NCBI GenBank assembly: GCA_910584065.1
Contig: CAJTZN010000052.1
Location: forward strand, 4,760 to 21,663
Direction: 5' to 3'
Source of the DNA: an uncultured Eubacterium sp.
GTDB lineage: Bacteria > Bacillota > Clostridia > Lachnospirales > Lachnospiraceae
Length of the DNA stretch: 16,904 bases
In this document: piece after piece, positions 1 to 6,572 of the stretch
Layout: each line of letters starts with the position of its first letter
Position numbering within the stretch: position 1 is the first letter of the stretch
Program-made: the position numbers and the translations under genes
Notes under the pieces: model-generated
The model's input: only the letters and a program-made list of their open reading frames with translations
What the model was told of the DNA's origin: nothing
The model's database searches: none

Positions 1-245
1 CAGATGTGGGAACCGTAGATGGCGCAGCTGTCGGAGTTACCACTGGTGCGGGAGTCAGTGCAGGAGTAGCCGCAGGCGTTACCATAGGCGTTAGCGTTGC
101 CACGGGTGAAGAAGTGGGTGGCGCCGTTACCACAGGCACAGATGTGGGAACCGTAGATGGCGCAGCTGTCGGAGTTACCACTGGTGCGGGAGTTGGTGTG
201 GGAGTAGCCGTAGGTGTTACCGTAGGCGTTAGCGTTGCCACAGGT
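1..245. repeat. Imperfect 138-bp tandem repeat encoding the P/T/V-rich tail
   Basis: Bases 1-107 and 139-245 are nearly identical, with an offset of 138 bp (46 codons). The repeat encodes the Pro/Thr/Val/Ala tail of the minus-strand BspA-like protein, and more copies may lie beyond the left edge. The few differences are scattered single-base changes. Repeats of this kind can change copy number by slippage or recombination. Confidence 0.85.
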
Positions 246-1234
246 GTAGGTGTTGGAGTTTTACTGGGTTCCGGATAAATCAGATCTCCATTTTCACCTT
301 TCTTATAAGTTAGTCCATGATCATTCAAATATTGGATTACCGGACTGTCATCCGGCAAATCCTCTGCTGTCTGGAAGGTCATGTTGTGATACAGGTCAAA
401 ATGAAATACTTCTAAATTTGTCAAACCTGCTGGTATGATGATCAGCATTCCTTCCTCAAAAGCATCGACTGCAACGCTTTCTACTGTATCGGTTGGCGGA
501 AGCTGAACCCCTTTCAGTGTCGCCCCTTCAAATATCCTTGAACCAATACTTTGCAGGGAATTGGTTAACTGAATCACATTGTAGCTGCCAAAATAGACAT
601 CTTTAAATACGCCGTTTCCCATATGGCAGATGTCAGGAAATCTAAATCCCTTGATCTTCATACCGGCAAATGCGTAATCTCCCAGTGTATCAATTTTTCC
701 GTTTGGATCTATATCTAATGTCCCTTGCAGTTTTATATTCTCGAAAGCCCTTGCTCCGATCGAACCATTTATTTTGATGGATAGGGAACCTGCAATATCT
801 GCCCCGGCAAATGCAGAGTCGCCAAGTTCTGATATTTCTCCGCCAGTAATTTTGACACCTTCTGTCCCCGTTACAACGATGCCTTCAAAAGCAGATGCCC
901 CAATCTTTAAGCCGGTAGACGCTTTGATCAATATATCCTTGAAAGTTATGTTTGGGGTAAATACCTTGTCTTCGATTTCTAACAACGGTAAAAGAGTTTT
1001 GATATTGTCTTTGCTAACCTCATAAGATGGTGCAATTCGGAGACTTTCCGTATTGTTTGTTGGTGCAACATAGTCACATAATGATAGAGAGTTGTTTTCA
1101 CATATACGAAAGGAAAGGGTGCCGTGGATAGATTCATCATTGTTTGCTGCCATCGTTGTAGAACTGATACATAAAGAAAAAATACAGAGTAAGCACAATA
1201 GTCTTTTTGTCAGTTTCCTATAATATTTGCTCAT
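1..1234 (-). CDS. Secreted BspA-like leucine-rich repeat protein, partial (C-terminus off left edge)
   Basis: Reading the minus strand from the ATG at 1234 gives 411 codons with no stop before the left edge, so the 3' end is missing. The N-terminus is a signal peptide: basic MSKYYRKLTKR, then a hydrophobic core ending near TTMAA. Residues about 60-310 contain repeated units such as LGDSAFAGADI and LGDYAFAGMKI, typical of LRR_5 (BspA-type) repeats, which in this family mediate surface adhesion or ligand binding. From about residue 321 the chain becomes a low-complexity P/T/V/A tail (TPTPTPVATLTPTVTPT), probably a wall-spanning linker. A good ribosome binding site (AGGTGG, 1243-1248 complement) and a promoter at 1280-1308 support the start. 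The gene is divergent from the phospho-signalling operon and AT-richer. A C-terminal anchor or second domain cannot be seen. The family assignment is firm; the ligand is unknown. Confidence 0.85.
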   Translation of the reverse strand, partial: MSKYYRKLTKRLLCLLCIFSLCISSTTMAANNDESIHGTLSFRICENNSLSLCDYVAPTNNTESLRIAPSYEVSKDNIKTLLPLLEIEDKVFTPNITFKDILIKASTGLKIGASAFEGIVVTGTEGVKITGGEISELGDSAFAGADIAGSLSIKINGSIGARAFENIKLQGTLDIDPNGKIDTLGDYAFAGMKIKGFRFPDICHMGNGVFKDVYFGSYNVIQLTNSLQSIGSRIFEGATLKGVQLPPTDTVESVAVDAFEEGMLIIIPAGLTNLEVFHFDLYHNMTFQTAEDLPDDSPVIQYLNDHGLTYKKGENGDLIYPEPSKTPTPTPVATLTPTVTPTATPTPTPAPVVTPTAAPSTVPTSVPVVTAPPTSSPVATLTPMVTPAATPALTPAPVVTPTAAPSTVPTS

Positions 1235-1242
1235 AGTAGAAG

Positions 1243-1248
1243 CCACCT
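1243..1248 (-). promoter_or_regulatory. Ribosome binding site of the BspA-like gene
   Basis: AGGTGG on the minus strand lies 8 nt before the ATG at 1234, inside a longer AGGTAGGTGG stretch. It fixes the start of the partial minus-strand gene. Confidence 0.7.
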
Positions 1249-1279
1249 ACCTCAAAGTATAATTTTGTATTATAACTTT

Positions 1280-1308
1280 ATTATACTAAAATTTGTTTTT
1301 TTCGTCAA
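1280..1308 (-). promoter_or_regulatory. Near-consensus housekeeping sigma promoter for the minus-strand gene
   Basis: On the minus strand there is a -35 box TTGACG (complement of 1303-1308), a 17-bp A/T-rich spacer and a perfect -10 TATAAT (complement of 1280-1285). Transcription would begin near 1273, leaving a leader of about 40 nt that contains the AGGTGG ribosome binding site ahead of the ATG at 1234. The match in both boxes and the optimal spacing make this the strongest promoter in the window. Confidence 0.85.
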
Positions 1309-1431
1309 TCCATATCTGTTCCTGCTATTTCTTTTCCCTCGTAAGTGTGATTTCTGTGAGGGAGTATTCTAATTAGGAAATAAGTTTTTTCTAAAGGTGT
1401 AATTGCGTATGGAATAAGCATGATGAGGAAA

Positions 1432-1465
1432 CTATTTATTACATCAAACTCGCTATTTATTACAT
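1432..1465. repeat. 13-bp perfect direct repeat, 21-bp spacing (candidate operator)
   Basis: CTATTTATTACAT occurs at 1432-1444 and again at 1453-1465. The start-to-start distance is 21 bp, two helical turns, so both copies face the same side of the DNA. They lie just upstream of a weak -35 region and a candidate extended -10 at 1491-1499. Paired direct repeats at this spacing are typical of activator sites such as those of LytTR-type regulators. That the pair is an operator is inferred; the AT-rich background weakens it somewhat. Confidence 0.45.
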
Positions 1466-1489
1466 ATGCCTTTTTATGGGGGGGAAGGT

Positions 1490-1639
1490 ATGATAGAATA
1501 CTTTGGAAGAAATGTAATTTGCCTGAAACACGGCGCCAATCAGGGGCATCAGTTGGGAGCAAAATCCCTTTTGACCCCGGCATCATTATATGGGAATACA
1601 GAAATTAATTTTTTGGTAAGGCTCATGGATCCAGGGTAA
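1490..1639 (+). CDS. Possible small protein of 49 aa (uncertain)
   Basis: An ATG at 1490 opens a 49-codon frame ending in TAA at 1637-1639, 32 bp before the first phosphatase gene and in the same direction. The product begins MIEYFGRNVICLKHGANQG and ends FLVRLMDPG. It has no signal peptide, membrane segment or family I recognise, although its composition looks like ordinary protein and not random AT-rich sequence. A purine-rich GGGGGGGAAGG stretch precedes the ATG, but with only about 1 nt spacing, shorter than normal. It may be a genuine small gene, an upstream leader peptide or the remnant of a larger gene. A candidate promoter -10 overlaps its first codons, which argues against it. Confidence 0.35.
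   Translation: MIEYFGRNVICLKHGANQGHQLGAKSLLTPASLYGNTEINFLVRLMDPG
1491..1499 (+). promoter_or_regulatory. Candidate extended -10 (TGATAGAAT) of the operon
   Basis: TGATAGAAT fits the extended -10 form TGnTANAAT. The -35 position 17 bp upstream (1471-1476, TTTTTA) is poor, as expected for an activator-dependent promoter, and the direct repeat at 1432-1465 lies directly upstream. The leader to the first phosphatase gene would be about 165 nt. This placement conflicts with translation of the small ORF that begins at 1490. It is a weak call without transcript data. Confidence 0.3.
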
Positions 1640-1671
1640 ATTTGAATGTAAGAAAAGGGAATGAGGGAACT

Positions 1672-2394
1672 ATGTTATCATATGCGTTTGTAACCGATCA
1701 GGGCATGCGGGAGACCAATGAAGATTCTGCAGGTTACGCGGTAAGCGGCGGAAGAAATCTCTATTTGGTGGCGGATGGGCTCGGAGGACACGGAAACGGC
1801 GATTTCGCGTCGCGGTTTGTCGTGGATTATATAGAAGCCGCACTGGATGCGGACGACAGTCTGCCGGTTGCGGACTATATTGAAGGAGCCCAGTCGGCAT
1901 TGCTGGAAGAACAGAAAAAAAGAAAAGCCGAGAGTTCGATGAAAACGACGCTCACCTGTCTCGAATTGTCCGGAAAGGAAGCAAGGATGTGGCACGTAGG
2001 CGATTCGAGGATCTACTGGTTCCATAAAGGGAAATATAAGGCGCGGACGAAAGATCACAGCGTTCCGCAGATGCTCTATATGAGCGGACAGATCAGGGAG
2101 AAGGACATCCGGCATCACGAGGACCGGAGCAGGCTTCTCAAGGTGATGGGGACGGAGTGGAATACTCCCCAGTATGAGTGTTCGGAGAAGATCTGCCTCG
2201 GAAAAAATGAATCTTTTCTATTATGCAGTGACGGTTTTTGGGAGCTGATTGAAGAAAGGGAGATGCAGAGGCTTTTGAAAAAAGCGGCCGGGCCGCAGGA
2301 ATGGCTGGCTTCCATGAAGGAAGTGGTCATGCAGAACGGACGGGGGACGAATATGGATAATTTCACGGCGCTGGCTGTATTTGTACGAGAATAG
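1672..2394 (+). CDS. PP2C-family Ser/Thr protein phosphatase (first of two)
   Basis: This 240-aa soluble cytoplasmic protein is a metal-dependent PP2C (PPM) phosphatase, expected to remove phosphate from phospho-Thr/Ser. Motifs occur in the family order: RETNED near residues 13-18, VADGLGGHG with the metal-binding D35-G36, GDSR at 110-113, CSDG at 185-188 and the last metal-binding D229-N230. Length is normal for the bacterial PstP/PrpC type and no extra domain is seen. I chose the ATG at 1672 because MLSYAFVTDQG matches the usual family N-terminus and GAGGGA (1663-1668) precedes it. A TTG at 1642 would add ten residues without a good site. It opens the operon; the zinc ribbon-FHA gene follows after 16 bp. 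It probably reverses the action of the kinase at 7560-9848. Confidence 0.93.
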   Translation: MLSYAFVTDQGMRETNEDSAGYAVSGGRNLYLVADGLGGHGNGDFASRFVVDYIEAALDADDSLPVADYIEGAQSALLEEQKKRKAESSMKTTLTCLELSGKEARMWHVGDSRIYWFHKGKYKARTKDHSVPQMLYMSGQIREKDIRHHEDRSRLLKVMGTEWNTPQYECSEKICLGKNESFLLCSDGFWELIEEREMQRLLKKAAGPQEWLASMKEVVMQNGRGTNMDNFTALAVFVRE

Positions 2395-2410
2395 AGAAAG
2401 GCAGGAAGAC

Positions 2411-3136
2411 ATGGTACGGAAATGCAAGAGTGGTCACTGGTATGACCCGAACCTATTTCAGGAATGCCCGCATTGTAAGAAAGATAGTGAAAAGCTGAAA
2501 CTGTCTCTCAGCGAAGAGGACGAAGATGACAGAACGGTATCCATGATGGATCTTTCGCTGGGGGCGCAGCTAGAGAACATAAAGTCCGCAACTGGAAGCG
2601 GACTTTCGACCGCAACCGGAGGCGGACTTTTGACCGCAACTGGAAGCGGACTTTCGACCGCAACTGGCGGAAACGGCAGTGCGGACCGGGGGGAGGACGG
2701 TCTCGGTGCATTTGATTTCGGGATCATCTCTTCGGAACAGTTTGGAGAGGATGACGATCGGACGATTTCGTTCTGGGACTTTGGAGCGTCGAGGATTCCT
2801 GCTGTGACGGGGTGGCTCGTGGGACTGACCGGCGCGGATACCGGAAAGGATTTCAGGCTTCACACGGGGAAGAATTTTATCGGCAGGAGCATTAACATGG
2901 ATGTCGTCCTGTCGGAGGATAAACAGGTATCGAGGGAAAAGCACTGTTCGATCACATATGATCCAAAAGGGAATAAATTTTTTGTGAGCGGCGAACAGGG
3001 GAATACCATTTACCTGAATGGAAAGATAGTGGAAGGCGTACGGGAGATCGGGGATGGGGATATACTTACGATCGGGGCGACAGAGCTGGCCTTTGTACCA
3101 TACTGTAAGGAGGAGAGGACATGGGAAAAAGAATAA
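2411..3136 (+). CDS. Zinc ribbon-FHA protein with candidate phospho-acceptor motifs
   Basis: This 241-aa cytoplasmic protein has no signal peptide or membrane segment. Residues 5-22 form a probable zinc ribbon, C5-x3-H9-x9-C19-x2-C22. An acidic linker follows and contains DDRTVSMMD (T42) and DDRTISFWD (T118), with an 8-residue repeat (ATGSGLST) between them. The C-terminal part, about residues 135-240, is a phosphothreonine-binding FHA domain: GRS at 158-160, S174-R-E-K-H178 and a late NG. The layout, a short N-terminal threonine motif before an FHA domain, resembles mycobacterial GarA and corynebacterial OdhI, where the phosphorylated threonine is bound by the protein's own FHA. I chose the ATG at 2411 because AGGA lies 4 nt upstream; an in-frame codon at 2381 would overlap the phosphatase. 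The gene overlaps the next one by 16 bp. Its direct partner is unknown. Confidence 0.85.
   Translation: MVRKCKSGHWYDPNLFQECPHCKKDSEKLKLSLSEEDEDDRTVSMMDLSLGAQLENIKSATGSGLSTATGGGLLTATGSGLSTATGGNGSADRGEDGLGAFDFGIISSEQFGEDDDRTISFWDFGASRIPAVTGWLVGLTGADTGKDFRLHTGKNFIGRSINMDVVLSEDKQVSREKHCSITYDPKGNKFFVSGEQGNTIYLNGKIVEGVREIGDGDILTIGATELAFVPYCKEERTWEKE
2588..2667. repeat. 24-bp in-frame tandem repeat, about 3.3 copies
   Basis: Units begin at 2588, 2612 and 2636, with a partial fourth at 2660. Units one and three are identical; unit two differs at a few bases. Each encodes eight residues of the form ATGSGLST in the linker of the zinc ribbon-FHA protein. Copy-number change would lengthen or shorten the linker without breaking the frame. 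Confidence 0.9.
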
Positions 3137-4896
3137 AAATGCTTGTCATTCTGGCTGCGGCCGCCGGCCTCTTTCTGCTGCCCGGCGGCAGGGAGACGGA
3201 GGCGGCGCGGAAGAAATTTGTGTTAGAACAGTCTTGCGCGACAGCGCCGGACGTGAAGGCATATATCGGAGGGAGCTATGCGGGTGACTGGAGCGGCCTG
3301 GCATTTGATGCGACGGTTACGAACGGGGAAAATGAGATCGCGCTTTCCCAGACATCCGTCAGGAGGTTCGATGAGAGCGGCGAGGGGATCCATTACATTG
3401 TGCTGCTGGATAATTCGGGTTCCGTCGATAACAAGCAGTTAAAAAATGTAAAGAATGAACTCGTCAAGCTGGAAAAGGAACTCGGTGGACAGGATCAGCT
3501 GACTGTGTATACGGTCGGCACGAAAAAGAAAGACGGCGCCAAAACGAGGGCCAGCCGGATTCAGGCGATAAAAGGAGGAGCCAAATATACCATTTTATAC
3601 CGCTCGATCAATGAAATCCTGGCCGAAGAGGCCGCGGCGCCGATGCGAACCGTACTGCTCCTGGTCACGGACGGGGAAGATGATTCCGAGGGAAAGGACA
3701 ACAGCATTGAAAATACGGTCCGCAATGTAAAAAACGCGGCAGTTCCCGTATATGGGATCCTCCTGAGAAATACGCTGTCAAATCAGAATAAGAAAAAGAT
3801 GAAGGCGACGGAAAATGATATATTAGCTGATTCGCGCGGGGATTATGAAAAGTGCAGCAGTCCGGGAAAGGTGGCGGACGCATTCCGCTACATAAAACAA
3901 GTCATCCGGAAAGAGACGTATGTCGTTTCGTTTCAGGCGGCAGACAATAGAAAGCTGGATGGCATTTCAAATATAAAAATAGCAACGGCCGAAAATGCGC
4001 TGGAGGGAACGATTGATTATTCAAAAAACAAACCAGATGAGGAACCACCGTATATCGCGGGAGAGATTACGAAATCCGGCGGGAGCGCGGTCCGGTTTTC
4101 GATCTTCGACAATTCCGGTATCGTCAAGGGGGCAGACGAAAAGGGAAACTATATCGTAAAGAGCAAACAGGAAGGGCAGGAAACACCGGAAGAAGATACG
4201 AAAACATGGGCGGTCAAAAACGTTCATTATAATAGCGGTACGAATGAGGTGGAAATTACGTTTGAGGACCAGCTGCTGACAGGCCGGTATGTGATTTCAT
4301 TTCAGAATATCACCGACGGCTCACAGGAGGCAAATGCGCTGACGGAACAGAGGGAGTTTTCGTTGGACGGACTGGATCCGGCAGAGGAGAAGATGAAGGA
4401 ACTGGCGCAAAATTACTGGTGGATCCTCGTCGTTCTGTCAGTCATTGTCATCGGTGTCATCGTGATCCTGATCATGAAACGGCGCCGGCCCGTGATCATA
4501 CGGGAGGGGACATCGGCAGAAGAGGCGGCTTCGCCCGATACGAAGCGGATCAAATTAGTAATCACGGACCGGGCCGGACAGGTAAAGGAAGTGGAGTGGA
4601 ACGTGGAAGGGAGTATTTTTATCGGGCGTTCAGAAATGTGTAACATCTTTTTTGATGACGACCGGCTTTCCAGACAGCATTTCGCGATCGAGGTAACGAA
4701 AGTGGCCTGTTATATTGAGGATTTGGAGACGACGAACGGGACATTTGTAAACGGCGTCCGTCTGAATACGCGGAGAATGCTTTTGAACAATGATGTCATA
4801 ACGGCCGGGCGGGAAAGGATCGTATTCCAAACGGTGGCTGAACAGGAGGAGGGAAAATCGTTTGTTAGGGAAGAGGAAAAAAACGGATCTGTCTAG
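3121..4896 (+). CDS. Transmembrane receptor-like protein: extracellular VWA, intracellular FHA
   Basis: The 591-aa product starts with a signal peptide (hydrophobic residues about 7-20). An extracellular von Willebrand A domain follows with MIDAS residues D97-x-S99-x-S101 (LLDNSGS) and T183-D184-G185 in LLLVTDGED. Residues about 300-420 look like a beta-rich extracellular region of unrecognised family. A single membrane helix spans about 433-455 and is followed by a basic stop-transfer KRRR. The cytoplasmic tail carries an FHA domain with all key residues: IGRS at 501-504, SRQH near 519-522 and TTNGTF-VNG at 537-545. VWA domains bind metal-dependent protein ligands, and the FHA could dock phosphorylated partners, so it may link an outside event to the kinase circuit. 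AAGGAGGAG at 3107-3115 supports the start. It overlaps the previous gene by 16 bp and the next by 35 bp. Confidence 0.9.
   Translation: MGKRIKMLVILAAAAGLFLLPGGRETEAARKKFVLEQSCATAPDVKAYIGGSYAGDWSGLAFDATVTNGENEIALSQTSVRRFDESGEGIHYIVLLDNSGSVDNKQLKNVKNELVKLEKELGGQDQLTVYTVGTKKKDGAKTRASRIQAIKGGAKYTILYRSINEILAEEAAAPMRTVLLLVTDGEDDSEGKDNSIENTVRNVKNAAVPVYGILLRNTLSNQNKKKMKATENDILADSRGDYEKCSSPGKVADAFRYIKQVIRKETYVVSFQAADNRKLDGISNIKIATAENALEGTIDYSKNKPDEEPPYIAGEITKSGGSAVRFSIFDNSGIVKGADEKGNYIVKSKQEGQETPEEDTKTWAVKNVHYNSGTNEVEITFEDQLLTGRYVISFQNITDGSQEANALTEQREFSLDGLDPAEEKMKELAQNYWWILVVLSVIVIGVIVILIMKRRRPVIIREGTSAEEAASPDTKRIKLVITDRAGQVKEVEWNVEGSIFIGRSEMCNIFFDDDRLSRQHFAIEVTKVACYIEDLETTNGTFVNGVRLNTRRMLLNNDVITAGRERIVFQTVAEQEEGKSFVREEEKNGSV
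4844..4853 (+). promoter_or_regulatory. Strong ribosome binding site that selects a TTG start
   Basis: AGGAGGAGGG ends 8 nt before the TTG at 4862 and lies within the end of the VWA-FHA gene. No ATG in the phosphatase frame has a comparable site, so the TTG is the likely initiation codon. Confidence 0.75.
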
Positions 4897-5749
4897 TTAT
4901 CGTCCGGCATCGGGGCAGCCGGCGCCGGATGTAAAAAAGAAGGTGCAGATGGTTCCAGAACTGACGACGCTGCAGTACAGCGAAATGGGAAACCGCAAAT
5001 ACCAGCAGGATGCCGTTTACGTAACACCGTCAAAGCGCCTTGCCGCAAACAGGAAGTCGAAAGTGATGGCGGTCGTCTGCGATGGGATGGGCGGGATGAC
5101 AGACGGCGGGCTTGCGAGCCGCACGGCGATCGAAATGATGCGACAGGGATTTTCCCACATCGAAAAGATGCCGGATGTCAATATTCCTGAATTTTTCCGG
5201 AGCGGGATCGTGGCGATCGACCGCAGGGTCGCCGGACTGCCGAAAGAGAACGGCAGGGGGTCAGGGACGACGATGGTGGCAGTTATTGCGGAGGATGACC
5301 AATTGTACTGGGCGTCGGTCGGCGACAGCCGGATCTATATCCTACGGGGGAATGAGATGAAACAGGTGACGCGCGACCACAATTATCTGCTGCGCCTTCA
5401 GGAACTGGTGGCGAGCGGGCAGATGACGCTGGAACAGGCGCAGGCGCAAAAACAGAAGGAGGCACTGATCAGCTTTTTGGGAATCGGGAACGTGAGCCTG
5501 ATGGACATCAATGACCAGCCGTTCCAACTGCAGATCGGGGACATTGTACTTCTGTGCAGCGACGGGATTTCAAAAACACTAAGTGACGACCGGATCAAGG
5601 CGATGATGCAGAGCAGCGCGAGTTCGATCGAAGAAAAGGCACGTACACTTGTAATGGCGGCCGTGCGTGAAAATACGCACTCTCAGGATAATACATCCGT
5701 CGCTATTTTACAATATAATAATATAAACATAAAGGAGAGAAGATTATGA
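4862..5749 (+). CDS. PP2C-family Ser/Thr protein phosphatase (second of two)
   Basis: This 295-aa cytoplasmic PP2C phosphatase has the full motif set: GNRKYQQD with D50, VVCDGMGG with D74-G75, GSGTT then GDSR at 154-157, CSDG with D234, and D276-N277 near the end. Compared with the first phosphatase it has a basic N-terminal extension of about 30 residues and an extra Gln/Ala-rich helix (EQAQAQKQKE) in the flap region. The two are therefore not recent duplicates and may act on different substrates. Translation probably begins at TTG 4862, set by AGGAGGAGGG at 4844-4853. The gene overlaps the upstream gene by 35 bp and shares an ATGA overlap with the following FHA gene, pointing to translational coupling. 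Confidence 0.92.
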   Translation: MLGKRKKTDLSSYRPASGQPAPDVKKKVQMVPELTTLQYSEMGNRKYQQDAVYVTPSKRLAANRKSKVMAVVCDGMGGMTDGGLASRTAIEMMRQGFSHIEKMPDVNIPEFFRSGIVAIDRRVAGLPKENGRGSGTTMVAVIAEDDQLYWASVGDSRIYILRGNEMKQVTRDHNYLLRLQELVASGQMTLEQAQAQKQKEALISFLGIGNVSLMDINDQPFQLQIGDIVLLCSDGISKTLSDDRIKAMMQSSASSIEEKARTLVMAAVRENTHSQDNTSVAILQYNNINIKERRL

Positions 5750-6555
5750 ATTTGAGCAGATGCAGCCAGGGACATTTTTATGACAAGGAGAAGTATGCCG
5801 CATGCCCGCACTGTAATACGGGTGCCGTCAGTGAAGATGGAATTACGATGGCGTTTACCGAGGATTTATCGAATGAAGACGTGGCGCTGACACAGCCGCT
5901 TGATGAGGTGACACAGCCGGTACAGGCAACGGAACCGGTCCCGAAGCCAGCTGGGAACATGGTCACGCCGCCGGCAAAGGGCGCCATCCCGGTTCCCCCG
6001 CCTGTGGCGCCGCCGACGACGGTTCCGCCGTTTAGTAACGTAGGTGTGTCAGAGGTGGCAGCGGGAGCAGATGGCGATGAGGACTCTGATGTAACCGTGG
6101 GCTTTTTTGACAATGTATTTGATGTGGCGGAGCCGGCAAAACCGGAGGGCGCAGTTTCACAGACATCCAGGCAGGCGCCGAGGAGAGTGTCGGGAAGCCC
6201 GTGTGTCGGATGGCTGATCGCGATTGCCGGCAATCATGTAGGGGAGGATTTCCGCCTGAAAGCGGGGAAAAATTTTATCGGCAGGGATTCGGCGATGGAC
6301 GTGGCGCTCACGAATGATAAGAGCGTGTCCAGAAATAAACATGCCATCGTAACCTATGAGCCAAAACAGCACCTGTATCTCGTACAGCCGGGCGAATCGA
6401 GCGAACTGGCATATCTGAACAATGAGGTCGTGCTGACACCGGTTCGGATCAACGCTTATGATATGATCACGGTGGGCGAGGTAAACCTACTGTTCATACC
6501 TCTTTGCGGGGAACGGTTTGACTGGACCGAACTTCCGGATACAGATGATATGTAG
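5746..6555 (+). CDS. Second zinc ribbon-FHA protein with candidate phospho-acceptor motifs
   Basis: This 269-aa cytoplasmic protein shares the layout of the protein at 2411-3136. The zinc ribbon has identical spacing, C6-x3-H10-x9-C20-x2-C23. Threonine motifs in acidic context follow: GITMAFTED (T34) and DVTVGFFDN (T117), separated by a Pro/Thr/Val-rich linker. The C-terminal FHA domain spans about 155-260 with GRD at 179-181 and S195-R-N-K-H199. Unlike its paralogue, the region that normally carries the NG pair reads SSELAYLNNE, so one recognition Asn seems replaced, which may change phosphopeptide specificity. AAAGGAGAG at 5731-5739 supports the ATG at 5746, which overlaps the phosphatase stop as ATGA. 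It is probably a paralogue acting as a substrate or adaptor of the kinase. Confidence 0.87.
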   Translation: MNLSRCSQGHFYDKEKYAACPHCNTGAVSEDGITMAFTEDLSNEDVALTQPLDEVTQPVQATEPVPKPAGNMVTPPAKGAIPVPPPVAPPTTVPPFSNVGVSEVAAGADGDEDSDVTVGFFDNVFDVAEPAKPEGAVSQTSRQAPRRVSGSPCVGWLIAIAGNHVGEDFRLKAGKNFIGRDSAMDVALTNDKSVSRNKHAIVTYEPKQHLYLVQPGESSELAYLNNEVVLTPVRINAYDMITVGEVNLLFIPLCGERFDWTELPDTDDM

Positions 6556-6572
6556 GTAAATGGCAGATAGAA

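Larger units (their letters stand above)
1235..1671. other. Divergent intergenic region, about 437 bp, AT-rich
   Basis: This stretch separates the minus-strand BspA-like gene from the plus-strand phospho-signalling operon. It holds the minus-strand promoter (1280-1308), the 13-bp direct repeat (1432-1465), a candidate extended -10 (1491-1499) and a possible 49-codon ORF (1490-1639). No tRNA, riboswitch or clear terminator was recognised. The operon promoter should lie here, since all downstream spacings are too short for another obvious one. Confidence 0.6.

Noticed and set aside
1305..1586. Minus-strand open frame of 93 aa in the intergenic region
   Set aside because: It overlaps the -35 box of the minus-strand promoter at its end and shows no motif, signal or ribosome binding site.
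1420..1608. Plus-strand open frame of 62 aa in the intergenic region
   Set aside because: It starts in the direct-repeat region, shows no protein-like pattern, and overlaps the more plausible frame at 1490-1639.
5778..6233. Minus-strand open frame of 151 aa opposite the second zinc ribbon-FHA gene
   Set aside because: It is the complement of a Pro/Thr/Val-rich linker and has low-complexity composition; no motif or ribosome binding site supports it.
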